Translations under genes and position numbers: made by a program
The notes under the pieces: model-generated
The model's database searches: none
The model's input: only the letters and a program-made list of their open reading frames with translations
What the model was told of the DNA's origin: nothing
NCBI GenBank assembly: GCA_905221605.1
Contig: CAJNDS010002266.1
Location: 312,228 to 376,227, forward strand
Reading direction: 5' to 3'
Length of the DNA: 64,000 nt
Source of the DNA: Symbiodinium natans
Taxonomy: Eukaryota; Sar; Dinophyceae; Suessiales; Symbiodiniaceae
Shown: positions 31,454 through 41,663 of the stretch, piece by piece
Layout: every line of letters starts with the position of its first letter
Position numbering within the stretch: the stretch's first letter is position 1

Positions 31454-31747
31454 ATGTGCCAAACGGGAAAGATGTGTGGTGGGGCGAAGGCCGACTGACT
31501 CTGAAGTGGGAACCCGGTGGCAAGGAGGTTCCTGCAACAGAACGAGACTGGTACTTGCAGTTCACACAGCAATTACATATCTTCCAACCCTGCCTGCTCT
31601 ATCAGAACCCCCCGAAGTGCCCAAAAGTCGTCAACCATCGACCCTTCCAAACTGCCTGGTTCACGCGCTTGCACGTTGCAGCGGCCTCTATCTCGGGAAG
31701 TTTGCCTCGAGAAAAAAGTGGCTTGACTGAGGGCGTACGACACTTAG
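31454..31747 (+). CDS. Probable long exon, product unknown
   Basis: 97 codons after CTATAG, with motifs WWGEGRLTLKWEPGGKEVPA, RDWYLQFTQQLHIFQP and HRPFQTAWFTRLHVAA. It ends CTTAG|GCAAGT, a GC donor in consensus context. It looks like a soluble folded domain. No family recognised. Minus-strand frames also exist but are less regular. Confidence 0.5.
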
Positions 31748-32191
31748 GCAAGTTCAGGATATGCAGGGTTTCGGGGTTGCGTCTCAACCCCCTAAGCCTA
31801 AGCCCTAGAGCCGGAAACTCAACCCGAAAGCCCCTAAGGCTCGGGGTTTTGAGTTAGAGGTTAGAAGGTGTAGGGTTTCAAGCCGGGTTGCGCGCATGTG
31901 GGTTTAGGGGCTACCAAGTTTAGGTTCGTTTTGGGTTTCGGCGTGTGAAGATGAGAGCTCGAGGTTTAGGGTAGTGATTGAGGTGCCCATGGGCCGATGT
32001 CTGGTGCATCATAAAAAAAATGGAATGCCAGGTATTTGTTTTTGTATATAAAACATATAAGGGGCAGAAGGGTGAAGTCCTGAACTAGTCCTAAACACTG
32101 TACCTGAGGAAGGAACCAAAATCATACCGTCTGATTCCCTGCATCTGCAATCCTGCACCAAGTTTTGAGAACACCCTCTAAATTCTAACTG

Positions 32192-32250
32192 AGATGCTGC
32201 AAAGCGTGGGCTTGGTTGGCCAAACTAAAGCCGCAAGGGAAGCTGGAAGG
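32192..32250 (+). CDS. Candidate short exon
   Basis: AACTGAG acceptor next to ATG: MLQSVGLVGQTKAAREAGR, then GTGTTTAGG. Same strand as 31454-31747. Confidence 0.3.
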
Positions 32251-32483
32251 GTGTTTAGGGTAGGGAGGCTTTAGGGGGTTTAGGGTTGAGGGTTGCGGGA
32301 GGAGGAATACATCCTCAAGTACTTTGGGGTGATGTTGGGCTTGGGTTCACGTAGGAGCCTTGTATAGTGAAACCCTGCTGCGCACCAAGCAAGCCCAAAA
32401 TCTTCCAACCAAGACCCTAAACCCTAAACCCTAAACCCGGTTGGAGCCTAGGAGGCGATTCCCGCCACTCCGCAAACCCTGCG

Positions 32484-32665
32484 CAGGGGGGGGGGGGGGG
32501 GGGGGGGGGGGGGGGCGGGGTGTAGGGTGTAGGGTGTAGGGTGTTGGGTGTTGGGTGTAGGGTGTAGGGTGTAGGGTGTAGGGTTTAGGGTTTAGGGTTT
32601 AGGGTTTAGGGTTTAGGGTTTAGGGTTTAGGGTTTAGGGTTTAGGGTTTAGGGTTTAGGGTGGGG
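32484..32665 (+). repeat. G30 run followed by GGGTGTA and TTTAGGG arrays
   Basis: A 30-base G homopolymer, then about nine GGGTGTA/GGGTGTT units, then 12 perfect TTTAGGG units. Confidence 0.95.
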
Positions 32666-32707
32666 TTCGGGCCTTGTGTCTTGAGTTTCGCAGTTTTTCG
32701 TCAAGGC

Positions 32708-32849
32708 TTAAACTGGTTGAAAGGAAGACTTCGCCCATGCTCCGTCACATGGAGGGTAGTTCAAGCCCTCTAGCATGGAATCCTTGTAAACAGGGCTACC
32801 AAAGCTCCCGAATTCAAATCGAACAACGCTTGGGTGGTTCAGGCTTAAG
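32708..32849 (-). CDS. Probable terminal exon, product unknown
   Basis: TCCAGAAG acceptor; LSLNHPSVVRFEFGSFGSPV then YKDSMLEGLNYPPCDGAWAK and a TAA stop. The F-G-S-F-G-S-P..K pattern loosely recalls a motif in abundant dinoflagellate retroelement-type proteins, but that link is weak. A plus-strand frame (LKLVERKTSPMLRHMEG) competes. Confidence 0.42.
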
Positions 32850-33188
32850 CTTCTGGAGGAAAAACATATAAATAAGCCCTAAACCTCACCCCCACCCGAT
32901 TGAACCCACTCCGCAACAAGCACTTCGTGTTCCAGTGAAGCAAGACACCCTACTCTGCATCGTGAAACCACTTCGTGATTCAGAAGCGCCGGCGCTGAAG
33001 TACTGCGGCAGCTAGGTCCTCCACTTCAAGCTTTGGCTTTGCAGGGTGTACACGAAAGGGGAGGTAGGCGGAAAAAATTAGCAAGCCCTCCCATCCCCAA
33101 GTGATCTGGGAAGGTCTGCTATCACTCCCCATAAAACCAGGACGTGGTCTTTAGGTTGCGGTGGAACCAAGTAGCTACCAGCACTTGC

Positions 33189-33279
33189 ACAGCAAAGAAA
33201 CAACAAAACGCATAAACAAAGGCACCCAAAACGGATCCAAGACGACATCTACATTGACGTAACCGAAGGCCCCCCAAGG
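33189..33279 (-). CDS. Probable exon, hydrophobic/aromatic
   Basis: TTATTACGCAG acceptor; PWGAFGYVNVDVVLDPFWVP then LFMRFVVSLL; ends GCTGT|GCAAGTGC (GC donor). Another minus frame through the same bases also stays open. Confidence 0.45.
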
Positions 33280-33343
33280 CTGCGTAATAATAGGCGACCG
33301 GTTGACTGAACTGGGTATTTTGAGTGGTCATTGCCACGATATC

Positions 33344-33444
33344 TTGGGATGTTGCCCTAATATTAACAGTCCTTCATAGGGATTAGAGTACCCCCTTTTA
33401 TCATCCCAATTAAAGGCTGTTAGTATAACGGGGGAGCATCCCAA
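33344..33444. mobile_element. Short TIR element, family M1, copy 5
   Basis: Left TTGGGATGTTGCCCTAATAT, right complement of TATAACGGGGGAGCATCCCAA. It lies within 15 bp of the exon-like stretch at 33458-33540. Confidence 0.88.
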
Positions 33445-33457
33445 ACGACATCACAAA

Positions 33458-33540
33458 CAGAAAACGCAGCAAACCCCTCAAAGACTCGAACAATCTGAAG
33501 CTCGATTCCCGAGTTCGGGGTTCGGGGATCAAGGCTGCTA
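33458..33540 (-). CDS. Candidate exon beside an M1 element
   Basis: CTAGCAG acceptor; RESSFRLFESLRGLLRFLF, then GTGATG. The intron would start just before the M1 insertion. Confidence 0.33.
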
Positions 33541-33651
33541 GAAAAGCCCTAAACCCAGAAGGGGAGAAGGACATGTGCCGAAACTTCCAGCTCGAAGCAA
33601 GCACGGGGAAAAGGGCACCCCATACCCCCCCAAAATGTACCTAACCCCCCA

Positions 33652-33682
<31 letters not shown>

Positions 33683-33692
33683 AAAAAAAAAA

Positions 33693-34212
33693 ATCTTCGA
33701 ACACCCACACACTCTCTGGACAGAGATACTCTGGGATTGGGCACTCCAGGGACACTCCGGGGGGCACCCCAGAATTTTTTCGGGACACTCTGAGGCTGGG
33801 CACTCCCGGGAGCACTCCAGGGAGACTCCAGGGGATGAGCGAGGAGAAGAGTTCCAAGCAAGGAGACGAGTTATCTGTGAGGAGAGGAGTTGAGTTTAAA
33901 ATCTAACAGCCCCACACCCAGATGGGGAATAATACATTTTTTGACTTCGAACATCCCCACCCTCTCTGGGTAGAGATACTCTGGGGTTGGGCATTCCAGG
34001 GACGCTCTGGGGTTGGGCACTGCAGGAACACTCTGGGGTTGGGCACTCCAGGGACACTCTGGGGCTGGGCACCAGCGACTCTGGCTTTGGGCACTGCAGG
34101 GACAGTCTGGGCTTGGATGAGCGAGGAGTAGACAAGGCGAGGGCAAGAGTTCCAGAGTCGAGTTTAAAATCCAACAACCCCACCCCACACCGCGGGTGGC
34201 GAATAATAATCA
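33693..34212 (+). repeat. Two-unit segmental duplication with a 26-bp minisatellite
   Basis: Unit A (33693-33935) and unit B (33943-34212) both start CTTCGAACA, run through CTCTGGGGTTGGGCACTCCA repeats (26-bp period at 33979, 34005, 34031, 34057), and end GAGTTTAAAATC..AACA..CCCCAC. A poly-C/poly-A run (33649-33693) abuts the left edge. Confidence 0.9.
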
Positions 34213-34334
34213 ATCCAAACCCCAAAGCCAAACATGCAAGCTCAAAAAAGCACAACACCCCCCCTCCCCCCCCCCCACCCTCCCGCATAAATACAAAAGA
34301 AGAAACACAACCCCAAAGGGGGGAGTCCTGGCAG

Positions 34335-34444
34335 GCCATGGTCTTGGAGAAGCTAAGCCGACTGCGGAATGGCCGGGAGCACCTCAGGGCCGGCGAGGGC
34401 TCTTGGCTTTTAATTGAATCCGGCGACGCATCGGTTGAGCCCAG
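34335..34444 (+). CDS. Model 2 candidate exon
   Basis: GGCAG acceptor; AMVLEKLSRLRNGREHLRAG then EGSWLLIESGDASVEP; ends CCCAG|GTGCTC. 36 codons with strong G/C third-position bias. No domain recognised. Confidence 0.5.
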
Positions 34445-37047
34445 GTGCTCCCGGAAGCACCTTCCTCCGCCAAATCTCCTGCATGCAAAAAAGGCGGGGC
34501 CTTTGGATTTGGGGTTCTGTTTTTAGAGAGCTTAGGGTTTAAGGTTAAGCGGCTTCGGGTTCTAGACTGTAGGGCTTGGGGGGGAAGGAGGAGGGAATGC
34601 CTGGAACACGGTGGCAATTAGCTGGGGGTGTGTTCTGCTGTTGTCCAGTGACAAGAGTACCCACACCACACCTTCCCCCCCCCCCGGAGCCCCCACCTCC
34701 TCAAAGCCCAGCTCGACAACCCCAAACACCCCAAGTTCCCCACCCAAAGCTCGAAGCCCTATATAAACCCCAAACCCTAAGCCCTAAACCCTAAACCCTA
34801 AACCTTGCGGTGACTGCCTCAGGGATCTGATGGCGAGTCGATAGCCGCAGGCCAAGGAGGAGGAGGAAGATCAGCTGCCTGAAGCGGTTTAGGGTTTAGG
34901 GTTTAGGGTTTAGGATTTAGGGTCTGAAGCCTTGGCCCCATGCCGCAATGAGAATTCAAGGCTCAAGGTGTAGGGCACTAAGGGCCCATGTACCTGTATT
35001 ATGCTTGGGACCTGAAGCTACTAAATAGGAACTCGTTTAAGGGCCAAGTAGATACAACATGCGCACATGGAATCTGTTGAACGGTTCAGGACAGCCCTCA
35101 ACCCTGAAGCTCATCCGAGGCGCTTCAAAACCTTCCGGGGAGTATAAGATTCTTGCTTCTGGCGGTAGCTGTTTAGACCCAACCAAGATCCCGACCAGAC
35201 ATCTCGCTAGTGGGAAGCCAGGGTAAGAGGCTCAGGGCTTTTTAGGCTTAGGGTCAGGCGCTATTTGCAATGTGGCAAAGGTCGGCGGGGCTTGCGGAGG
35301 GATTACACGTCTATGTCAATCCCTACGTCACTACACTTAATGTCCGATCGGAAGACCTCATGCCCTCTAAACCCTGGGCTCACCTAAACCCTGAACCCTG
35401 AAACCCTGAACCCTGATACCCTAAACCCTCAGCCCCAAACCCTTTGTCCTACACCCCACCCGAGACCCGGAATATTCCACACCGAAGCGGAAGGATCGGT
35501 AATCAAGTCCCAGGCCTCCGCCACTCCCTTGGTCCAGACACCAAGAGGCCTGAGGGGGTTATAGGGCTGAAGGGTTGAAGGGTTATAGGGTTGTAGGCTT
35601 ATAGGCCCTTTGGGGTTTATAGGGTTCAGGCTTCAGGGTTGTAGGGCGAGAGGCTGAGGGAAATGCACCTAAATTCTTTGTAGTTTTCCCCGGCTTTTTT
35701 TCTTTTGGGCTTCAGGTTCCTCGCAACCCCGAACCTAAACCCTCACCTAGTGAAAGCTGTGCCTTCACAGGCGGCAAGCCTGGTTTCGGGTTCAGAGTAC
35801 CTTTGGTTCCCGAAATCCTGGTCTAGGAGCCGGTATACATGTGCCCGACAACCACGCACAGCAGAACTATGAACATCTCACTAGATCTTGTCCGCGCACG
35901 GGCTTTGTCTAGGCTTGATAGCCCTGCAACCGTACTACAAACAAGGGTAAGTTTTTCGTGTTGGTTACGGAACACAGAGCCCAAGACGTGCAAAAGGGTA
36001 CCACCGGGCTGCCAAGTTGGGTACCCAATTCCCTAACTCCCTACGAAGAACCCTTAGAGAAATGCACAAGTCTGAGTTGGAGCTAGGGCGGCCTTCTGGA
36101 ACCGATACACTAACCCCTATAAACCTTGAACCCTATAATCCCTGAACCTTAAAGGGCTCTCTCCTTCCCCCCCCGCTCAAGGCTTTCAAAGATGTATGGT
36201 GTAAGGAAGGGTGCAAGGAGGGCGGGGCTCAGAGTCTTTAGACCCCACACCCCCCACACCCCCACCCTCAACCCTCAACCCTAAACCCTAAACCCTAAAC
36301 CCTAAACCCCTAAACCCCTAAACCCTAAACCCTAAACCCTAAACCCCCCCCCCCCCCCCCCCGCGGCGTGTGGGACCTTCTGGAAAGGCGAGCAGGAGCC
36401 GCGGGAGGGAGTTCCGAGACGCTGCGACGCGCAGCGTGCACTGAGACGGGCCATCGAAAGTCTCGGCTCTGCACTGCTTCGTGGGGTTTAGGGTTTAGGG
36501 TTTAGGGTTTAGGGTTGAGGGTTGAGGGTTGAGGGTTGAGGGTGGGGGTGTGGGGGTTAGGGTTTAGGGTTTAGCAGAGGATCCGACATCCGCAAGGGTG
36601 CTTGCTCTAGTTGCATAGCGGCATCCAATGTCCCTACAACACAAGCTTGCCTCTTGGGGTATTTCTGGCCACATGACTCCACTGGATCATAAGCACCCTG
36701 TATCCCTCTATATAATTGCATATATATATATATATATAGGGGGTCCTAAGCCGAGTATGAATGCCAGAATCACCTGCCGATCATGGGGAGATGGCTGCTT
36801 GACTGGGACCTGCTTGCCTCTACAGCCATAGTCATCCGTTCTTTTTGCTAGGGCGAGTCTCTAGATTCAACACCTTGCTAGCATGGGCTCCCATTGTAAA
36901 GATGACGAGCCAGGAGATCAACAAAAAGTTCTCCACGCGCTCTCGCACTTGTGCCGCCCCGAAGCCGAAATGGATCTCCCCCAAGCCGTGCTACTCAAAG
37001 CGTTTGGCAAAGTGCTGGCTTCCTTTCAGGCAGGAGTCTATGTCTAA
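34335..37047 (+). CDS. Model 2: plus-strand gene, 3' part, product unknown
   Basis: Plus-strand exons at 34335-34444, 35149-35222, 35839-35946, 36396-36485 and a terminal exon 36865-37047. The last three are all phase 0 and join cleanly. The C-terminal 120 residues are alpha-helical in character (LRRAIESLGSALLRG; QKVLHALSHLCRPEAEMDLP; QAVLLKAFGKVLASF) and end at TAA 37045. Three donors are canonical GT (GTAAGA, GTAAGT, GTTTAG). The link between the first two exons and the rest is by proximity only. Confidence 0.5.
34578..35051. other. Intronic/unassigned
   Basis: Heptamers at 34765-34806 and 34890-34925. A minus-strand hydrophobic stretch at 34815-34875 (QLIFLLLLGLRLSTRH after TTCAG) and an open plus frame share the same bases; neither is called. 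Confidence 0.45.
35052..35138 (+). CDS. Candidate exon, alternative in model 2
   Basis: AAGTAG acceptor; HMESVERFRTALNPEAHPRR then FKTF; open to a TAA at 35147. It directly precedes the exon at 35149, so the two cannot be separated by an intron and may be alternatives. Confidence 0.35.
35149..35222 (+). CDS. Model 2 candidate exon
   Basis: TATAAG acceptor; ILASGGSCLDPTKIPTRHLA then SGKP; ends CCAGG|GTAAGA, a consensus GT donor. The next island, 35257-35350, is open in two frames (LHVYVNPYVTTLNV or RRDYTSMSIPTSLHL). Confidence 0.45.
35839..35946 (+). CDS. Model 2 exon with perfect GTAAGT donor
   Basis: Open from an ATG: MCPTTTHSRTMNISLDLVRA then RALSRLDSPATVLQTR|GTAAGT. It could be the first coding exon or an internal one. 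Phase 0 exit matches the next exon. Confidence 0.5.
36019..36053. mobile_element. Family M3 half-copy
   Basis: GTACCCAATTCCCTAACTCC CTACGAAGAACCC resembles the right end of the M3 copy at 7751-7906. No left end found. Confidence 0.45.
36396..36485 (+). CDS. Model 2 exon, helical
   Basis: GAGCAG acceptor; EPREGVPRRCDAQRALRRAI then ESLGSALLRG; 30 codons; ends GTGGG|GTTTAGGG, the intron starting in a TTTAGGG array. The minus strand is also open. Confidence 0.5.
36865..37047 (+). CDS. Model 2 terminal exon
   Basis: CTCTAG acceptor preceded by pyrimidine-rich TTCTTTTTGCTAG. 60 codons: IQHLASMGSHCKDDEPGDQQ, KVLHALSHLCRPEAEMDLPQ, AVLLKAFGKVLASFQAGVYV, then TAA. Strongly coding-like and helical. 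Confidence 0.62.
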   Translation: MQHLASMGSHCKDDEPGDQQKVLHALSHLCRPEAEMDLPQAVLLKAFGKVLASFQAGVYV

Positions 37048-37573
37048 GCAAGTGCTTTGAGGGCTTAGGGCTTTGGGTGTTGGGGGTGGGGGGTCCAGAG
37101 CGAGGCCCCGAAATCTGGGGCCCTCAGAACCCCCTTTTGAAGGCATTGACTTTCAAGCTTGTAAACACAAGGACTAGTTAGTCCAGGCAGCAAGGGTCTC
37201 CTTATCCTCTTGCTATGGACCGGGGGATCCTCATCTCGGGGGGTTTGGTCAGGTTCTAGAGGGAACCCTAAACCCTAAACCCTACAGTAAACCCTAAACC
37301 CTAAACCCTAAACCCTTTCGGTTTTAGGGTTGAGGAACAGGTCTTCGAACTCTTAACCTGCCACTGTCGGATGTTGGTAAGACAGGAGCCTGTGAAGCAC
37401 GCCAATGTAGAGACTCGACCTCCAAGCGAGGGCTTATGTAGGGTCGAGGGTTGAGGATTTTTGTGGTTTAGGGTTGCGGCACCAGGTTGAAGTCTTCGGA
37501 TCTTTGGGGGGAGCTTTGCGGCTGAAAGATGCACCTGGAACTCTCTAGGGTTCCTGATGGAAGGGGGTTTCAA

Positions 37574-37603
37574 GCGAGGTCAAGCGAGGTCAAGCGAGGT
37601 AAT
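37574..37603 (+). repeat. Three copies of CAAGCGAGGT
   Basis: A perfect 10-bp triplication. Confidence 0.95.
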
Positions 37604-37758
37604 TAGGTAAGCCAAGGTTCCCGGATGCTCCCTACTGTTTCCCTAATGCTCCCGAAGCCCGACACTTCCCTAAGCTTCCCCCTGAGGTTTTCCAGGTACC
37701 TACCTCCCGTTAGAACCATACAAAAAGCAAACAAAAATAGACAAGACTCATTTTACAG

Positions 37759-37943
37759 GAGGCCTAGAGCAACACTGTGAATCGCATCGGGAGCACATGT
37801 GCTTTGTACCTTTCGGGGGTTTCGGGCGGCATTCCCTTCACAAAGCCTTCCGACCGGCGAGGCCTCTTGTGTTGGCCGCTGCAGGGCTACTTCCGATACG
37901 GCGGGGCGGCCTGGCATCATCCTTATTCAACCTTGAACCCTGA
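37759..37943 (+). CDS. Probable terminal exon, product unknown
   Basis: Strong acceptor CTCATTTTACAG, then 60 codons: GLEQHCESHREHMCFVPFGG, FGRHSLHKAFRPARPLVLAA, AGLLPIRRGGLASSLFNLEP and TGA. The minus strand is less open. It belongs to a different gene from model 2, which ends at 37047, unless that stop is skipped. Confidence 0.48.
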
Positions 37944-38941
37944 TACCTCGTAAACCCAAAACCCTCAACACCCGGAAACCTGAGTCCTTCTGGCTTTGGA
38001 TTTATGGGCTCAAGGTTCAGTCCTGGGTTTACGGAAGATCCTGAGGTCGCCTGGCGCTGCCTGTGCTTTCCTTCAATAGGATTTCAGGGGTTTAGGGTTT
38101 AGGGTTTGGGGTTCAGGGTTTAGGATTGAGGCCTTACAGTTTAAGAGTGTGAGCAGTTTAGGGGTCTAGAACACAGCACGCAGAAAGTGTTTAGGTGCAC
38201 TGAGGGCAGAATACATCAGCCCTTCGCATACATCAAACCTTCGCACATCAACCCTAAACCAGAACCCAAACCTCGCAGCATTGAGATCTAAACAGCCTAA
38301 CCGCTTAAGCCCTAAACCCTAAACCCCAAACACTAAACCCTATAACCCCTGGCACCCCTATAGTCCCAAAACCCTATACTCTAAACCCTAGACCCTAGAC
38401 CCTAGACCCTACTCCGTTTAGGGATTAAGGTTGTTTCGGGGGGACCCTGGGTGTGAAAAACGCGCCTGGTAGCAATGCAACCAGTCGACGCCCATCGCGG
38501 GCGCAGCTCGCCTGGGATTTCAGGGATTTTAGGGTTTGGGTTTGGGGGTTAGGGAAGCTTCGGGTTTAAGGTTTATGGGTATAAGTTTGGGGTGTATAGG
38601 GTCCAGACGCCCACTTTGTTTTAGTTTTCATTGCAGCTTACTGAAGAGTCGAGGTAACCTATGACGATACATGCACGGCTCTCTTCAGGCATCCCCGTGA
38701 CCAGCCCCCTCAAGATGCCCCAAAGGCCAAGAAATTCGCCGCAAAGCCTCAACACGACCACAAGCCCTATAAATCCTACAGCCCGGACCATAGCCCAATA
38801 ACGAACCCTCCTAAAACCCTAAACCCTAAACCCTAAACCCTAAACCCTAAACCCTAAACCCTAAACCAACCCCCACCTCAACCCACCCACGCCGAGGAAC
38901 CGCATCCACACCCAGCCTGGCCCATGGCCTCCAAAGACTGG
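37944..38941. other. Repeats and weak islands
   Basis: Heptamers at 38085-38125, 38310-38410 and 38815-38868. Weak candidates: minus 38475-38507 (ELRPRWASTGCIAT) and plus 38691-38800 after CTCTCTTCAG (IPVTSPLKMPQRPRNS..., ending TAA). Confidence 0.4.
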
Positions 38942-39080
38942 CTGGTTCTTAGTAGGGAATGAGGGAATGAGGTACTCTATGTTTCCCCTGAAAAAAAAAT
39001 ACTATATATATAATATGATATATATATATATAATATATGCATATATTGGGCTCATTACCCCATTCCCTACTAAGAACCAG
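38942..39080. mobile_element. Short TIR element, family M3, copy 2
   Basis: Left CTGGTTCTTAGTAGGGAATG, right exact complement CATTCCCTACTAAGAACCAG: a 20-bp perfect terminal inverted repeat around a poly-A and (TA)n core. The most intact element in the window. Confidence 0.93.
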
Positions 39081-39291
39081 GGGAAGAAGGTCTCTGCCTT
39101 GGGCTTGGGGAATGAAGTATGGCATCGGAGTGTGTGTTGCTGCAGGATTTAGTAGCACAGTTTCGAGTTCGGGGGTGTTTCGGTGTTTTGGGAGTTTGGG
39201 TCGGGCATTTGGGCTTGCTGGGTTGACAGGGATTCCATTGTAGGCATGCCCACTGCCCGGTGTTTTTCCCACTCCGCGCACGCTCGCATAC

Positions 39292-39380
39292 CTTAGGCAA
39301 GTCGGAGAGGGTCTCCTCGGGGCCCCCGTGGCACATCCAGATGCAAAGGGCCAGCCGCCCCCGCAAGTACTCCCCCCCAT
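39292..39380 (-). CDS. Model 3 candidate exon
   Basis: TTTGAG acceptor; GGEYLRGRLALCIWMCHGGP then EETLSDLPK; canonical donor AAG|GTATGC. Nearly every third base is G or C. Confidence 0.55.
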
Positions 39381-40848
39381 CTCAAACTTCGCTCTGAGCC
39401 GAACTTTCTTTTGATATAAGCAAGGTTCCATCAGGGCAAGCTGTATAAATAATAAAGGTCTACGCCCTAAACTCTATATTAGGTCTAAACCCTAAAGCCT
39501 GAATGCCCACAATCCGGAGAGCACGCGGGTGCTGCTGGAACCCTTGTTGGGCCGCCCTCTGCATCGAGGCCTCCGGCCAGTAAAAAAGCCCAAATCTCTA
39601 CACACCAACGGCCCCAAAGGCCGAAGCCCAAACCCTACAGATCGCAAACCCGCAGCCCTGAAAACCTTAGATATCGTAAACCTTAAACCCTGAACCCTAA
39701 ACCCTAAACCCTAAACCTTGAACCCTGAAGCCAAAACCCTACACCTCCCACCTCTTGGACAAATTCTTGGAGCCTAGGCGTCGCTTCGGCGCCAGTAAGG
39801 GGCCCTCTCTGAGGGTCCCTGACATGGGGTTTAGGCTTTACTGTAGGGTTTTTAGAGGCTTTATGGCTGTGGGTTTTGCAATTGATATCGGCAGAATTGT
39901 ACCTTGTAGGTTCGACGTGCTGTGGCGAAGAGCGGCGCCTTAAAACTTGAAGCTTGCCATTCCCAGCCCACACGAGAGAATCACGATGTCACTACGCAGC
40001 CGTGGACGATCTTCGTCCGAAAACAGCTGGCATCACAGGCCACCTCGCGGCAGCCAGAATTCTGATGGCCAGGCCCTGTTCTGCCACAGAGGGGTTCCCC
40101 ACCTCACGGGGCCTGGCAAATCAATCCCCGGCCTTGCGCGGGGTCTTCGCCGAGTTCCGTAACCATGTACATGCCGCCCAACTATACTCCCCTTAGCAGC
40201 TTAGATCCTTTTAAAAATCTTGCCTTCTGAAATAAGAAAGCAAACTACACTTCCTAAGGGGGCTATAGGTAAAGATGGAAGACCCCCTACGTGCCCAGGA
40301 GAGGCTCCAGTAGTTGCTTCAGGCCAGCAAATTGTGTCTGCACCTGCGGGCGAAAATGACTTGGGGGCGTGGGCCTGAGGATATCTGGCCAGTTCATGAC
40401 AGTGCTCCAGTTAGAATTCCTGTTTGAGTATTCAGTATAACAGGGTGTTTTAAACAGGCAACCAAAAAGGACCTAGAGGACTGCCGTGTCGGGGGGTGAG
40501 GGCCTCCAAGAGGCCTGGATCTTCACCTGAGCTTTGATCAAGTCTAACGACCTTCTTCCAAGGGTACTTGTTTCGTTTTGCGGGGGGGGAGGGGGGAGTT
40601 TGATGCAAGAAGGATGATTGCTTCTCAGGAATTCCGGGGGCATTCCCTCAGCCGAGACCAGATTCTTGGCATTCTCATCATACATCGCGATGGGGTTGCC
40701 CAAGAGGATGCTCCGAACCTCTATGATACCCTAAACCCTACACCCTGAACCCGAACCCTAGGCCCGAAACTCTGCCCCAAACCTCCGATCGAAGCTGGCG
40801 CAGCTCGAAGCCGAGATCTTCCACCTCTCTCCATGCAGCCGGGCTCAT
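39292..40848 (-). CDS. Model 3: minus-strand gene, 5' exons
   Basis: Opens at ATG 40848 (MSPAAWREVEDLGFELRQLR), joins in phase to 40622-40718 (SILLGNPIAMYDENAKNLVS), and probably continues to 39511-39570 and 39292-39380. The GAGGTT at both ends of the first intron looks like a duplicated insertion site. No domain recognised; the N-terminus resembles a short coiled coil. An M2 element ends 8 bp upstream of the ATG. Confidence 0.5.
39511..39570 (-). CDS. Model 3 candidate exon
   Basis: CCGGAG acceptor; ASMQRAAQQGFQQHPRALRI; ends ATT|GTGGGC. 20 codons. A plus-strand frame competes weakly. Confidence 0.4.
39755..39943. other. Coding-like island, strand unresolved
   Basis: Plus gives LDKFLEPRRRFGASKGPSLR. 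Minus gives DPQRGPLTGAEATPRLQEFV between a TCAG acceptor and a GAG|GTGGGA donor. The minus reading fits the neighbouring exons better. Confidence 0.4.
39954..40196 (+). CDS. Unassigned ORF, 80 codons
   Basis: Plus-strand frame ending TAG with motifs AAVDDLRPKTAGITGHLAAA, RILMARPCSATEGF and GVFAEFRNHVHAAQLYSP. It looks coding but lies inside the minus-strand model 3, so it would be a nested gene or model 3 is wrong here. The minus strand also has an arginine/proline-rich open frame. Confidence 0.4.
   Translation: MPFPAHTRESRCHYAAVDDLRPKTAGITGHLAAARILMARPCSATEGFPTSRGLANQSPALRGVFAEFRNHVHAAQLYSP
40622..40718 (-). CDS. Model 3 exon 2
   Basis: ATAGAG acceptor; VRSILLGNPIAMYDENAKNL then VSAEGMPPEFLR; GC donor (AGAA|GCAATC) or an earlier GT (CTG|GTCTCG). 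Confidence 0.55.
40783..40848 (-). CDS. Model 3 first coding exon
   Basis: 22 codons from ATG; ends TCGGAG|GTTTGG. The first coding exon if the ATG is used, otherwise an internal exon. Confidence 0.52.
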
Positions 40849-40856
40849 GTATTTAC

Positions 40857-40955
40857 CTACTGTTTGCTGAAAATGCCCCAAAATAAACATATCCTTCCCT
40901 ATCAATAAGGGGATTGTTGTTGCTCCTTTTTTGGTGGTTCTTAAGCAAATAGTAC
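40857..40955. mobile_element. Short TIR element, family M2, copy 3
   Basis: Left CTACTGTTTGCTGAAAATGC, right complement GTACTATTTGCTTAAGAACC; more diverged than the other copies. It sits in the 5' flank of model 3. Confidence 0.75.
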
Positions 40956-41214
40956 TTACTGCCTTGTGTACCTTTGTTGCTATTCTTACACTTGTCATGG
41001 CCATCCTGAAAATGGTCATGATTGATTATGATTCGTGGTTGCACTTTCTGAGTATTCTTAGTATTCCAGATTTGGGAGCTTCGGGGCTTTGGTGCCTGAG
41101 ACAGTCGAGCGTTTGTAGCCGCGAGATGCGCGTGTCTGTCACATTACAGCCCTGACAACCCTAAACCCTAACCCTAAACCCTAGACCCTAAACCCTAACG
41201 CCCCGCCCCGAATG

Positions 41215-41261
41215 GCGGGATTTCAGGGTGAACGGACTTTGAATCCAGGCCTTGGCAGCCT
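41215..41261 (-). CDS. Candidate exon
   Basis: TTTGATTGCAG acceptor; AAKAWIQSPFTLKSR. A further minus stretch at 41066-41130 (TRASRGYKRSTVSGTKAP) may be related. Confidence 0.35.
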
Positions 41262-41378
41262 GCAATCAAAACCCCATCACGCCCATCAGCCCGACAAACC
41301 CTTGTAAGCCTTCTACACCCTGAAGCCCCCCCTCCCCAGGCCCCACCCCACCCCTCGCCACACCCCCCCCTCAAAGAA

Positions 41379-41579
41379 AAAACAACAATAATCATAATAC
41401 TAACAATAAAACGAAGAGTAATAACAATAATACTATAAAAAAATAAGGGCAACGACAACAATAATAGTAATAACAAGAAGAAGAATTTAAAAATGATAAT
41501 AATGATGGTAGTGGTAGTGGTAGTGGTAGTGGTAGTGGTAGTGGTAGTGGTAGTGGTAGTGGTAGTGGTAGTGGTAGTG

Positions 41580-41663
<84 letters not shown>

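Noticed and set aside
31057-31572. 171-codon minus ORF
   Set aside because: It overlaps several better-supported short exons in different frames and on the plus strand; no single frame stays coding-like throughout.
37330-37470. tRNA-like sequence (minus AGAGTTCGAAGACC)
   Set aside because: The putative T-arm has a 13-base loop and no acceptor stem, D-arm or anticodon arm can be drawn at proper spacing.
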